Source: Turnera subulata (taxonomy: Eukaryota > Streptophyta > Magnoliopsida > Malpighiales > Passifloraceae). From it: 64,000 bases of DNA. The stretch covers positions 1-64,000 of the forward strand of contig JAKUCV010001830.1 of NCBI GenBank assembly GCA_028386065.3. Reading direction: 5' to 3'. The position numbers and the translations under genes are program-made. A model generated the notes under the pieces. It made no database searches. It was not told the DNA's origin and saw only the letters and a list, made by a program, of their open reading frames with translations. Shown one piece after another: positions 1 through 8,960 of this stretch. The number at the start of each line of letters is the position of its first letter. Position 1 is the stretch's first letter.

Positions 1-193
1 ATTTATAGGCACTCCGCAGGGACCAAATTGCAAGATTTTATAACTATAGGGACCAACTTGCAAAGCTCCACTAACTGCTCCATTTGCACCAGCTCCAACA
101 CTTCCACAACCACTGCACCACCTTCTGCAACCACTGCATCTTCTCCTTTTTTTATTTTTTATTTATAGTGGTCCCCACATAGGAGGAAACCAC
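1..193. other. Possible transposon edge abutting the truncated PMEI gene
   Basis: The first 100 bases contain two close copies of a GGGACCAA(A/C)TTGCAA motif about 35 bp apart. Repeated motifs of this kind are common in terminal regions of plant TIR elements. The PMEI homology on the right stops abruptly near position 200, so this unrelated sequence directly borders the break. The other end would lie outside the window, so no TSD or TIR pair can be checked. This is inference from motif style and position only. Confidence 0.25.
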
Positions 194-727
194 TCAACAC
201 TTCTCACCTGGAAACTCATCCTCAGCGCAATCGGTGGCATAATCCATGGCAGCGCTAGCCCAGGTCTGTACATTACTTATATGCCAACGCACATCATCCC
301 TGGCTGTTCTCGGGGAAACCAACAGATTGACCTCTCTGATAGAGTCGCTGAGTGAATCCACGCATACACTTATTCCATCTAAGCAGTCTTCCACAGTCTC
401 GCGCTCCTCCTTACCCTTTGTAGCCCTGAGCTCCTTCGAGATGTAAGATCTCGTGGACTGAGCCCTGTCTAGGCTAACCGATAAGGCAACCTGCGACATC
501 TGCAGCGGGGATGGTATGGTGCTTGAGTTGGCATACATAGACAAGTACTCCATGCACAGAGCTGGATAGGAGGTTTTATTGCAGGAGGCTTGGATATAAG
601 CCGCAGCAGCCCCGGATTGACGACGAGGATAGCTTGGTTTTGATGATTCCACTACTACTGTGCCTGAAATGCAAAAGATGGAGATGAGTAGAAACAGAAA
701 GGAAATGGAAATGTTTAGATGAGCCAT
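194..727 (-). CDS. Pectin methylesterase inhibitor-like protein, copy 1, C-terminally truncated
   Basis: A single-exon reading frame of 177 residues. It begins with a hydrophobic secretion signal (MAHLN..., about residues 1-25) and continues into a PMEI-type four-helix domain. The paired cysteines are visible: SCNKTSYPALC near the N-terminus, EDCLD in the middle and TDCAE near the end. PMEIs of this '21 kDa protein' type act in the cell wall by blocking pectin methylesterase. The intact copy at 4791-5417 has 208 residues. Here homology ends at FPGEK, after which the frame runs into unrelated DNA and stops, removing the last helix (about 35 residues ending in RYYKP). The break lies at CAGGTGAG, which also looks like a splice donor, so a spliced 3' end outside the window cannot be excluded. 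The start is supported by alignment with the other two copies and by a TATA box about 90 bp upstream. It is probably a decaying gene. Confidence 0.75.
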   Translation of the reverse strand: MAHLNISISFLFLLISIFCISGTVVVESSKPSYPRRQSGAAAAYIQASCNKTSYPALCMEYLSMYANSSTIPSPLQMSQVALSVSLDRAQSTRSYISKELRATKGKEERETVEDCLDGISVCVDSLSDSIREVNLLVSPRTARDDVRWHISNVQTWASAAMDYATDCAEDEFPGEKC

Positions 728-817
728 ATATTCTGGTTCTGGGTTGATGGTTGTGGGATAAGAACCAAACAGAGTACTGAACTTTCTTTGTTGAGGGAAA
801 TGGGATTGAGTGCTATG

Positions 818-829
818 AATATATAATGG
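818..829 (-). promoter_or_regulatory. TATA box of PMEI copy 1
   Basis: The minus strand reads CATTATATATTC about 90 bp upstream of the ATG. The same TATATATTCA core occurs at the equivalent distance in copies 2 and 3. The three upstream regions (about 728-960, 3145-3370 and 5418-5640) align over roughly 230 bp, so the array arose by duplication of gene plus promoter. Confidence 0.6.
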
Positions 830-1059
830 GGCCTTTAACCTGCGGTTTACTTGGTTTTTGCAGGAATAATTCTAAGCTGGTACTCAGAGAAAGCCTAATA
901 AAGTGCAACTATACTTATCTGGGCCAGGTCAGGTCAAATTATGGAGTACTGATGCGTTGTTGCCGGGATAAAAGAGTTGGAATATATTTTTTTTTAATGC
1001 ATTGTAAATTTATTTTATCATAAATAAGTCAGCCATAAATTTATTTTAGTAGTTAATGT

Positions 1060-1183
1060 TACCGATTGCACTGAGGGTGGGTCTCCGGGTGAGAAGCCCA
1101 TAAAGTTAAAGGGTATCATCGAGGGAAAGCTGTTGAATGTGGAGCAGAGCATTAGCATCGTATTAGCCTTGGTCAAGGCCTAA
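1060..1183 (+). pseudogene. Inverted PMEI C-terminal fragment
   Basis: The plus strand encodes DCTEGGSPGEKPIKLKG followed by a residue pattern (GKLLNVEQSISIVLAL) that matches the C-terminal helix of the minus-strand PMEI copies. It has no start codon and no N-terminal part. The final codons (VKA, stop) come from an insertion that replaced the usual RYYKP ending. It is a dead fragment created by the inverted duplication, not a gene. Confidence 0.75.
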
Positions 1184-1333
1184 AGCGGCAGCAGCAGGTC
1201 TCCTTCAAGGAAACGGTTATGATGATTATTGGGTACCTCCTCTCCTATGGGCTTAATTTTATAGGTTCTCTTTCTTTGATACTTTCCATATATCATCAAT
1301 ATATGTGATCGGTTCCAGACCAAAAAAAAAAAA
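1172..1333 (+). mobile_element. Short poly(A)-terminated insertion in the left arm
   Basis: Compared with the right arm of the inverted repeat, the left arm has about 162 extra bases between GTATTAGCCTTG and TATGCTGAAAGG. The extra sequence ends in 12 A residues, as a retroposed RNA would. Its first part can be read as SGSSRSPSRKRL followed by a stop, reminiscent of an Arg/Ser-rich tail, and the rest looks like an AT-rich 3' UTR. A retroposed 3' end of a cellular mRNA is the likeliest reading. A clean target duplication is not visible. Confidence 0.45.
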
Positions 1334-1920
1334 TATGCTGAAAGGTACTATAAGCCATGAGGGTAGTATTTTGAGTGCTCCTGGATCAAAGCTAATTTAT
1401 GTATTAGTAGTATTGACTAGTGAGATACCCACCCTCCACTGCAGGTTTTGGTTATCTCCTTTTCAATAATAATATTTTAGGACTAAATATGAAAATTTCA
1501 ATCCATTTCAGATTTTCCGATTCTTGTTTCTCTTAATTGAAAATTTATTATCACACATATGGGTTGCATAACTTCACCTGATAAAATTTTAAAAGAGGAA
1601 CTATAAACTATTCACCACTTAATACACATAGCCTTGCGTGATTTTTATTTGGATAAAAGTTGTTGGCACAATATAAATTCAAAAACCAAAAGATGGTAAT
1701 TGCTGACATGAATGTTGCCCTCACGGCCTCACCACTTGAATTCGCCTTGTACGCATCTGTTTCTTGGGAAAGAAAAATCATATGATTGAAGCGACAACAT
1801 GCCATATATACATTGAGACATGTATCAAAGAACAAAATTGCTCACTAATCAATTAAAACTAAATGCTTAATATCTAAGCAAGAAACCCACAAAAGCACGA
1901 AATACAAATTCATTTTAAAC

Positions 1921-2043
1921 ATTTGGAATAAGCCGCAGCAGGGTAGTATTAAAAATGTGCATCCTCTTCAGAGTGGAGGTTTATTTGGAATAAGCCGCAG
2001 CAGGGTAGTATTAAAAATGTGCATCCTCTTCAGAGTGGAGGTT
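1921..2043. repeat. Two tandem 62-bp units in the spacer of the inverted repeat
   Basis: The unit beginning ATTTGGAATAAGCCGCAGCA is repeated twice without a visible mismatch. Inside the unit, ATAAGCCGCAGCAG matches the PMEI coding strand near the AAAYI codons and GGGTAGTATT matches the PMEI 3' end. The spacer is therefore a patchwork of PMEI pieces joined during the rearrangement. Confidence 0.8.
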
Positions 2044-2512
2044 TAAAATGAATTTGTATTTCATGCTTTTGTGGATCTCTTGCTGAGATATTAAATATTT
2101 AGTTTTAACTGATTAGTGAGCAATTTTGTTCTTTGATACATGTTTCATTGTATATGTACGTACGTACTCTGTGGGCGCATGTTGTACCATAGAATTTTTC
2201 TTCACCAAGAAACAGTTGTGTACAAGGCAGATTTCGAGTGGTGAGGTTACCATTCATGTCAGCAATTAACGCAAGGTTGTATGTATATTAAGTGGTTAGT
2301 TAATAGTTTATAGTTTCTCTTTTTCTAGAGACAAAAAGAAATTTTATCAGATGAGGTGATGTAACCCATATATGTAATAAAAAAAATTCAACTAAGAGAA
2401 CGAAAAAATCTTAAATGGATTGAAATTTTTTTGTTTAGTCTGTAAAATATAGCGTACTAATACATTTATTAGCTTTGATCCAAGAGATATAAACATACTC
2501 AAAATGCTACCC

Positions 2513-3144
2513 TTATGGCTTATAGTACCTTTCAGCATACTGGTCAAACAAGTCTAATACGATGCAAATGCTCTCCTCCACATTCAAGAGCTTTACCATG
2601 ATGGTACCCTTAAACTTTATGGGCTTCTCACCTGGAGACCCACCCTCAGTGCAATCGGTAACATAAACCATGGCAGCGCTGACCCAGCTCTGTACATTAC
2701 TTATATGCCGACGCACATCAGCGCTGGGTGTTCTAGGGGAAACCAACACACGGACCTCTCCGATAGAGCCGCTGAGTTGATGCACGCTTTCACTTATTTG
2801 ATCTAAGCAGAATTCCAGATTCTCGCGCTCCTTACCCTTTGTAGCCCTGAGCTCCTTCGAGATGTAAGATCTCGTGGACTGAGCCCTGTCTAGGCTAAAC
2901 GATAAGGCAACCTGCGACATCTGCAGCGGGGGGATGGTATGGTGCTTGAGTTGGCATACATAGACAAGTACTCCATGCACAGAGCTGGATAGGAGGTTTT
3001 ATTGCAGGAGGCTTGGATATAAGCCGCAGCAGCCCGGGATTGACGACGAGGGTAGCTTGGTTTTGATGATTCCACTACTACTGTGCCTGAAATGCAAAAG
3101 ATGGAGATGAGTAGAAACAGAAAGGAAATGGTTAGATGAGCCAT
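2513..3144 (-). pseudogene. PMEI-like copy 2, frameshifted
   Basis: Two overlapping frames together make a full PMEI. The first (from 3144) gives signal peptide, SCNKTSYPALC and the first helix as far as NSSTIPSP. The second (ending at 2513) gives QMSQVALS, the third cysteine in EFCLD, the fourth in TDCTE and the C-terminus RYYKP. The frame breaks near 2925-2930, where CAGCGGGG of copy 1 is CAGCGGGGGG here, two extra G residues. The rest is uninterrupted and the promoter is kept. The break is therefore either recent or a sequencing error in a G run. As read, the product would end soon after the first helix. The 3' third also forms the right arm of the inverted repeat. Confidence 0.8.
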
Positions 3145-3235
3145 TCTGGTTCTCTGGTTGATGATTGTGGGATAATTAAGAACTAAACAGAGTACTAAAC
3201 TTTGTTGGTTGAGGGAAATTAGATGAAGTGCTATG

Positions 3236-3247
3236 AATATATAAAGG
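3236..3247 (-). promoter_or_regulatory. TATA box of PMEI copy 2
   Basis: The minus strand reads CTTTATATATTC about 95 bp upstream of the ATG, equivalent to the boxes of copies 1 and 3. Confidence 0.55.
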
Positions 3248-3532
3248 GGGCCTTTAACCTGCGGTTTACTTGGTTTTTGCAGGAATAATTCTAAACTGGT
3301 CCTGAAAGAAAGCCTAATAAAGTGCAGTTATGTATACTTACCTGTGCCACGTCAAATTATTAAGCACTGATTTTGATCTTAGAGTACCAACTAGTTTAAC
3401 TACCAGCGCGTTGGTGCGGGATTAAAAAGTTGACCACCTAATTTTCACCTTCGTTAAAATCTCGAGACTGTAGGGTGTTTGGAATGATTTACCGGCAGAA
3501 ATTGGAGTGGCGGTAAAAAACTGGAAAAGAAA

Positions 3533-3605
3533 TTCCGTTGCCGGGACTTGAACCCGGGTCTCTCGGGTGAGAGCCGAGTATCCTAACCAACTAGACTACA
3601 ACGGA
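3533..3605 (-). tRNA. tRNA-Glu (anticodon CTC)
   Basis: The 73-nt minus-strand sequence folds as a standard cloverleaf. The acceptor stem TCCGTTG pairs with CAACGGA and is followed by discriminator A. The D-arm is GTCTAGTTGGTTAGGATAC, the anticodon arm is CTCGG-CTCTCAC-CCGAG with anticodon CTC, and the T-arm is GACCCGGGTTCAAGTCCCGG. It matches the known form of plant nuclear tRNA-Glu. No intron. It decodes GAG. Confidence 0.95.
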
Positions 3606-4790
3606 TTTGTGGATTATTAGTGGTTGTTAAATTAATATTAATTCAGTTTTTGGTAATTTTTTGTAGACTAATCGAGATTTTTTGATGGAAACTTTTGATG
3701 CACATGCACCCAAGTGCAAACGGGAAAATAGTGAAATGTAGAATGTAAGTTCTTCACTTGAGGATGGAGTAGGGTAGCACCTCTTGTATATTATGGTCCT
3801 TATTTGCTTAGTCAAGACAAACTAGTACATTGCTTCAGCATGTAGTAGGCTGCAGGCCAGTAAAATTCGTGGGTAATATACATCTTATGCTAGCGCTGAG
3901 TGATGGATGAATTCAAGTATTTTTGGTAGAGTATATGGGGCTGTGGGGCTAGGCATTGGTAAATATTAATTAAGAGTCCAAAATCGTGTGAGATTGCATT
4001 AAGGAGCAGCTAGCAAGCGTATGCAATGCAATAGATTGCAGTTGCTTTTACTAGCCTATGGTACCAACTTCTTCACTCTATTAATTGGAACTGAAAAGGA
4101 ACAGTAGGAAAAGGGAGGTGATCCTAATCCTCAATTCTTGGTTGTAGTTGACTCCTTGGATGCAGTTTCTTTTTTTTTTTTTCTTGAAGGCCTTCACTTT
4201 GGTTAAGTACTGATCATATTTACTTGTGATTAAATGGTTTATATCACAAGATAAGGAAATTTAGATGTTCTTTATGTCAGCCTGATTGCTTCCAACGCTG
4301 ATAGGGGAAGGCCTTGCTTGGCGGTATATATGTAGTAAAGTCAACTACGAAGCATCTGTTCAAGATCACATTACCCTTGATTCCTGCCTTAAAAACCGAG
4401 CTTCAAACTATGACCTCATGAGTCATGACTTGTTCAACAAAAAGCGGCATCAACTGATAGCTTGTAAGTTAATTTGGTCACTTCAAAGGACCAGAGGTCG
4501 AGAAAAAAAGATTTACAAGATAAGCATTCATAATTCACAAGTGACAACTGAAATTCTAGGCCGGAAAATGTCTTGCAGGATTGTAAACAGAATATGGAGG
4601 GAACACAAAATTTGAACACACCATTATTTGTCCACAACAGAGAAGGAAAACTATACATTCATATTACTTCATTGTACACCATGGTTATATATGTATTTTA
4701 GTATATAGCTACATCTAGATATAAGTACTAAAACATATATTAGCTTTGATCCAGGACACAAGCTAAGTTTGCATACTCGAAATACTACCC
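3606..4790. other. Intergenic, no gene seen
   Basis: AT-rich DNA between the tRNA gene and PMEI copy 3. The short frames here show no domain, no homology I recognise and no splice pattern. It ends in the 3' flank of copy 3, where the phrase TTAGCTTTGATCCA also occurs in the flank of copy 2. Confidence 0.5.
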
Positions 4791-5417
4791 TCATGGTTTA
4801 TAATACCTTGCAGCATATCGGTGAAACAAGGCTAATCCGATGCTAGTGGTCTGCGCCACATTCAAGACCTTTCCCTTGATAGTAGCCTTCAACTTGCTCA
4901 TATTCCTACCCGGAAACTGATCAGCGCAAGTGCTGGCATCAGTCAGGGCAGCGCTAACCCAGGTCTCTACATTACTGATATGCCAAAACACATCATCACT
5001 GGCCGTTCTTGGGGCAACCATGCTGTGGACCTCTCTGATAGACTGGCTGAGTTGGTCCACGCATTCACTTATTTGAGCCAAGCAGTCTTTCACAATCTGG
5101 CGCTCCTTCGCCTTTGTAGCCCTGAGCTCCTTGGCCACTTTCAAGATGTAAGATCTCGCGGACTGTGCCCTGTATAGGCTAACCGATAAGGCAACCTGTG
5201 CCAGCTGCTGTGGGGATTGTATGGTACTTGAGTTGGCAAACATAGACAAGTACTGTATGCACAGGGCTGGATAGAGGGTTTTACCGCAGGAAGCTTGGAT
5301 ATAAGCCGCAGCATGGGATCGATGACGAGGGTAGCTTGGTTTTGATGATTCCACTGTGCCTGAAATGCTAGAGATGGTGATTAGTAGAAACAGAAAGGAG
5401 AGGGTTAGATGAGCCAT
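4791..5417 (-). CDS. Pectin methylesterase inhibitor-like protein, copy 3 (intact)
   Basis: A complete single-exon gene of 208 residues. Residues 1-24 form a signal peptide (MAHLTLSFLFLLITISSISG), followed by the PMEI four-helix domain. The two disulphide pairs typical of the family are present: SCGKTLYPALC for the first pair, then KDCLA and STCAD. The C-terminus RYYKP is intact. Family members are secreted and bind pectin methylesterase or, in related members, invertase; which target applies cannot be told from sequence. A TATA box lies about 95 bp upstream of the ATG. It is the only undamaged member of the array, and it differs from copies 1 and 2 by an insertion (KVAKEL) in the second helix and by GRNMSKLKA near the C-terminus. 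It is therefore probably the older, functional paralogue. Confidence 0.88.
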   Translation of the reverse strand: MAHLTLSFLFLLITISSISGTVESSKPSYPRHRSHAAAYIQASCGKTLYPALCIQYLSMFANSSTIQSPQQLAQVALSVSLYRAQSARSYILKVAKELRATKAKERQIVKDCLAQISECVDQLSQSIREVHSMVAPRTASDDVFWHISNVETWVSAALTDASTCADQFPGRNMSKLKATIKGKVLNVAQTTSIGLALFHRYAARYYKP

Positions 5418-5505
5418 TCTGGTTCTGGGTTGATGGTTGTAGGTTAAGAACTAAACAGAGTAGTGAGCTTTCTTGAGGAATATGGGGATGAAGTGCTGTG
5501 TGTGA

Positions 5506-5516
5506 ATATATAAAAG
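5506..5516 (-). promoter_or_regulatory. TATA box of PMEI copy 3
   Basis: The minus strand reads TTTTATATATTC about 95 bp upstream of the ATG, in the same position as in the other two copies. Confidence 0.6.
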
Positions 5517-5695
5517 GGCCTTTCACATGATGGCTCCCTTGAAAACGTGCAGTTTACGTGATTTTTGCAGGAATAATAGTAAATTGGTCCTGAAAGAAAG
5601 CCTAATAAAGTGCAGTTATGCTTATCTGGGCCAAGTCAAATTATGGAGCAATTGATTTTGAGCTTTAGAGTACTAATAACTCCTATGGTATCTTA

Positions 5696-5741
5696 GGTCA
5701 GCGGAAATGTTTTTATCAAAAAAAAAAGGTCAGCGGAAATG
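5696..5741 (+). mobile_element. Tiny poly(A) insertion with 14-bp target duplication
   Basis: GGTCAGCGGAAATG occurs at 5696-5709 and again at 5728-5741, flanking an 18-base insert that starts TTTTTATC and ends in ten A residues. Duplicated target plus an A tail is the signature of target-primed reverse transcription, here almost completely 5'-truncated. Confidence 0.5.
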
Positions 5742-6715
5742 TGACACCTCGCAACAGCGGTTAATGAATGAAAAGGTACGTACTGCATTTTCTAGAGCAT
5801 CCTAGATCCACGTTAATGGAACGAAATATACAGAGGATTTTAGAAGGACTACAGTATATAATACGCCTCATTTAAGCAAAGGCAAAGTTTTATTGTAGTA
5901 TACTAGTGTTTACTTCCAATTAGTTTTCAACGGTGCTGCAGGGGAGCGTTTATGAAGGCGTAAGTACTCTATGGTTTGGTGTAGGCTTGGCATCTTTTTG
6001 TTGAGGACCAAAGAGATACATGATGGACCAGTATGACTTGAATGTATTTAATATTGAACTGCATCATGCATCTGTTCGGCGATGCCGGCGGCAGCCTGTC
6101 TATGTTATGTAGGATAAGTATTGATTGCGTAGCTAATACAGCCCATTAGTGAAGGTGAAGCAATGAAAGAGACTTGCATCAATGGAATAAATTTTGAGAA
6201 AATAATTTAGGGGTCGTATTATAAATGGTCACATCTCGCATATCATATGGAGACTCAGTGACCTTTCGGCAAATTCAATCCACGAACACCACTACCTCAA
6301 CCAACTTGCATAATTTTAATGTTCTTTGTTTACTTTAACATGCACAAAGCACACTTAGTTTTGCATTAGTTGAATTGCTTGCCTGATCTCCTTCCCTAAA
6401 AGTAATTTTTGCATTTATACGATACCTCCATCTTACATTACACATTGTTGAATGTCTCCTTATATGCATTAATCTCACTGCCATTTTACAGCCAGGAAGG
6501 GTAATAGGAAGAAAAGCAGGCTAGAGGACGTGAATCACGTACACAAACTGCAAGCTGGAAGAGGGAATTTGAAAGCTCATTTCACCTTCATGCACGATGA
6601 TACAAGCAATAAAATTACAAGGATTACAGCATATTACGAGGCAAGGCAAGGCAACACATTGTATAGAAACAGACCACATAAACACTACACAACAAGCATT
6701 GTTCGTATTAGCTAA
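5742..6715. other. Intergenic, with probable 3' UTR of the DUF641 gene at its right end
   Basis: No coding pattern recognised. The last 150-250 bases before 6716 lie directly downstream of the minus-strand stop codon and are probably the 3' UTR of the DUF641 gene. Confidence 0.4.
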
Positions 6716-7996
6716 TCATTCAGCAACTTTCACACCTGAGAGATAGACACGGCTCTGAATGACACTGCCACCTATCCAGAAACCAGGCATAACCATTAGG
6801 CCAACCTTAGGCTTGGGATCACCTTCCTCCAATATCAGATTTTTTACAATGCTTTCCATATAAACCTCCGAGAACTCGCTTCCTCTCTTAACTTGAAAGA
6901 CCTTAACGCTAGGATCAAAAGAATACGCCAACCTGTGCAAAAGCCATATAGACTTGGCTAGCTTCAAGAATGCCTGGTAAAAGGGAGTCCTCGGATGCCC
7001 ACCACCCATAACATAATTTCGCTGATCTAAATTTCCAAAGAACGAAGCCTCCATCTTTGGATGAACCACCACCAGATATTTGCTCCGGCAAAATTGCCCA
7101 AAAGAGGAATCTGGATTCTGACCAAGAGTGTCCAGTGGATCTGTTTCTCGTAGCTCAAGAAACTGGTGAAAGAAACTCTCTTTGGAGATCGCTGCATTCT
7201 CTGATTTAATGGAGAAGGTCTCCTGCTGAAACCCACTGAACATTCTTTGGCAAATGTGAGACTCAAATGCATACTTCTTGTGAGCTCTCTTTGCATAAAC
7301 AACATTGGGTTCAATGGAATTAGCTGCAGCATCAAGGTCCCAACCAGCTGCTTTCATCATGTTGATCAATGGTTTAGAAAAATCATGAATGGCTTTAAAA
7401 GCAGCTTCAACCGCGGATATGAAGAGGTCAGGGGTTAAGTCTAAGGAAAAGAACCCATTTTCATCAGCAGAGCCCTCTGAATCCTTGGTTGACAGACCTC
7501 TGAGTTTGAGATTCTTTTCCAGTTTTGTCCGCTTTTGGTTTGCTTCATCAATCATCTTCTGTAACTGAAGAATCTCAGAATCTTTATTCTGAATTTCAGA
7601 CTGGAACTTCTTCACCATAACCTCATATGTTTTCAAGAGACTCTGTTGTTCTTGGATCTCTGCAGCTAAACGAGAGTCCTGAGGAGAAACACTTAACGGC
7701 TTGGGGTTGTGTTCCCGATAAAAATGCTTGAGCTCTGATAGATTCTTCAGCTCAGAAATTACAAGCTTGTCAGCAGCTTGGATCTTATCGGGGTCATAGG
7801 GAGTATGAGCAGACTGGAGCTGGATGTAAGCAGCCTTCAGGGAGGAGATATTTGTAAATATTTTGGATATCAGGGCTTCCATAGCTTCTGGATGCTGATT
7901 CATAGACTCTTCCATTGGTTGAGGATGTACCTTCTGGCTGTTATTTTCACGAAATTGATTATCTTTCAACCCAGTGGGTAGCATAGCTAGTCTCAA
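6716..7996 (-). CDS. GIL1-like protein (DUF641 family)
   Basis: An intronless coding region of 426 residues. Residues about 35-80 (EALISKIFTNISSLKAAYIQLQSAHTP) match the DUF641 domain. A coiled coil follows at about 105-170 (QEQQSLLKTYEVMVKKFQSEI...). The C-terminal region holds the conserved family blocks AAGWDLDAAANSIEP, KYAFESHICQRMF and YVMGGGHPRTPFYQAF, ending in LMVMPGFWIGGSVIQSRVYL. In Arabidopsis the family member GIL1 is needed for light-dependent loss of gravitropism; the biochemical activity of the family is unknown. The length is normal. The leader upstream (7997-8960) contains no other in-frame ATG with support and several splice-like sites, so the gene probably has a 5'-UTR intron. 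Which family member this is cannot be told. Confidence 0.9.
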   Translation of the reverse strand: MRLAMLPTGLKDNQFRENNSQKVHPQPMEESMNQHPEAMEALISKIFTNISSLKAAYIQLQSAHTPYDPDKIQAADKLVISELKNLSELKHFYREHNPKPLSVSPQDSRLAAEIQEQQSLLKTYEVMVKKFQSEIQNKDSEILQLQKMIDEANQKRTKLEKNLKLRGLSTKDSEGSADENGFFSLDLTPDLFISAVEAAFKAIHDFSKPLINMMKAAGWDLDAAANSIEPNVVYAKRAHKKYAFESHICQRMFSGFQQETFSIKSENAAISKESFFHQFLELRETDPLDTLGQNPDSSFGQFCRSKYLVVVHPKMEASFFGNLDQRNYVMGGGHPRTPFYQAFLKLAKSIWLLHRLAYSFDPSVKVFQVKRGSEFSEVYMESIVKNLILEEGDPKPKVGLMVMPGFWIGGSVIQSRVYLSGVKVAE

Positions 7997-8960
7997 AGAA
8001 TGGGTAGTCTAGTAGGATTGCTTCAGAAACCACACCACTGTAACAGAACCTGCACCAGCAAATATATCAGTGGCCTTTGAAGGAATTAACAACGTGCTAT
8101 AGCAGAACTCATCAAGCTCTATGTAAATTTTGCACCAGCTAGACCCATAATAACGCTAAAAGGATTGGCATCTGAGGGTACTATCAAATTCTTCTGCTTA
8201 AAAGTGACTAGAAGTTATACTTTTTATGAAAGTCAAATATTTGAGCCACTTACCTATACAGATCACAGAGCAGCCTCAGAATATACCCAGCAAACATAAT
8301 ACCCTCCAACCTAAAAGACAGCATAAAAAGGAAATCAGACAAATCTGGTTCGAAACATTGATAATCTTTCATGACAATGTCAGTAACAGCACTTATTTTC
8401 CCACAAACAACTCAATATTACCACCAAACATCGATCGACGTTCACCAAAACAACAAACAACTACATGGAAAAAGCAGTCTCCCCCTTGAATCTGCCTCAA
8501 AAACTTACTGGAAACACAGCAACTATGGCAGGTACAGCACAACCCGGGACATAATAAGTGTATTTTTCAAACAGCATACCACACCAATCATAATGTGAAA
8601 CAACATAGCTCAACTAACAGAAAGCTAAAAACCTAAATAACTGTAATCCCCCAAAATCTTCGTAGATTCTGCCAATTATTTGAGACACAAGTAAAAAACT
8701 AATATTGACCCAGAAAAGGACAACACCAAGTCAGCTTCCAGAGAGTGACATCAGGTGAAACAGATCAAAATTGGTAACAAACGAAAGCTCTCGAATAGAG
8801 GAGGAGGAGGAGGAGGAGGAGGAGTAAAAGCCACAACCAATCAAAACCCAGGAGTTAAATGCAGAATCATTATGTGAGAGTTATGTCTGCAAATCGAGAA
8901 AAGGAAAGAGAGGAGACTTTGCCTAATCTGAGATTGTTTTCGCGGAGCCCAGGAGATCGA
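7997..8960 (-). promoter_or_regulatory. Probable 5' leader with intron and promoter of the DUF641 gene
   Basis: On the minus strand, acceptor-like sites (TTGCTGGTGCAG and TTCTGTTACAG) lie 25-60 bp upstream of the ATG. A pyrimidine-rich leader containing (CTC)n lies at 8800-8960. This fits a gene with a 5'-UTR intron, but I could not fix the donor. Confidence 0.4.
8799..8825. repeat. (GAG)n microsatellite
   Basis: About eight GAG units, read as CTC on the DUF641 gene strand, probably in its 5' leader. Confidence 0.9.

Larger units (their letters stand above)
1050..2665. repeat. Long imperfect inverted repeat containing a reversed PMEI 3' end
   Basis: The left arm is about 1050-1920 and the right arm about 2041-2665, read in opposite orientations and separated by about 120 bp. 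Examples: CATTTTAAAC at the inner end of the left arm mirrors GTTTAAAATG at 2041; TATGCTGAAAGGTACTATAA at 1334 mirrors the sequence ending near 2542; GATTGCACTGAGGGTGGG at 1063 mirrors the stretch near 2635-2655. Allowing for indels and one 162-bp insertion in the left arm, the arms match at roughly 80-85 percent by eye. The right arm includes the 3' third of PMEI copy 2. The left arm carries the same coding segment on the plus strand, ending in its own TAA at 1181-1183. Read-through transcription would give a long fold-back RNA. Confidence 0.8.

Noticed and set aside
246..446. Plus-strand frame across PMEI copy 1
   Set aside because: It is the complement of the PMEI coding strand and has no independent domain; a similar shadow exists over copy 3 at 4980-5177.
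1608..1835. 75-residue minus frame in the inverted repeat
   Set aside because: Lies in non-coding flank shared by both arms; the other arm has no matching open frame.
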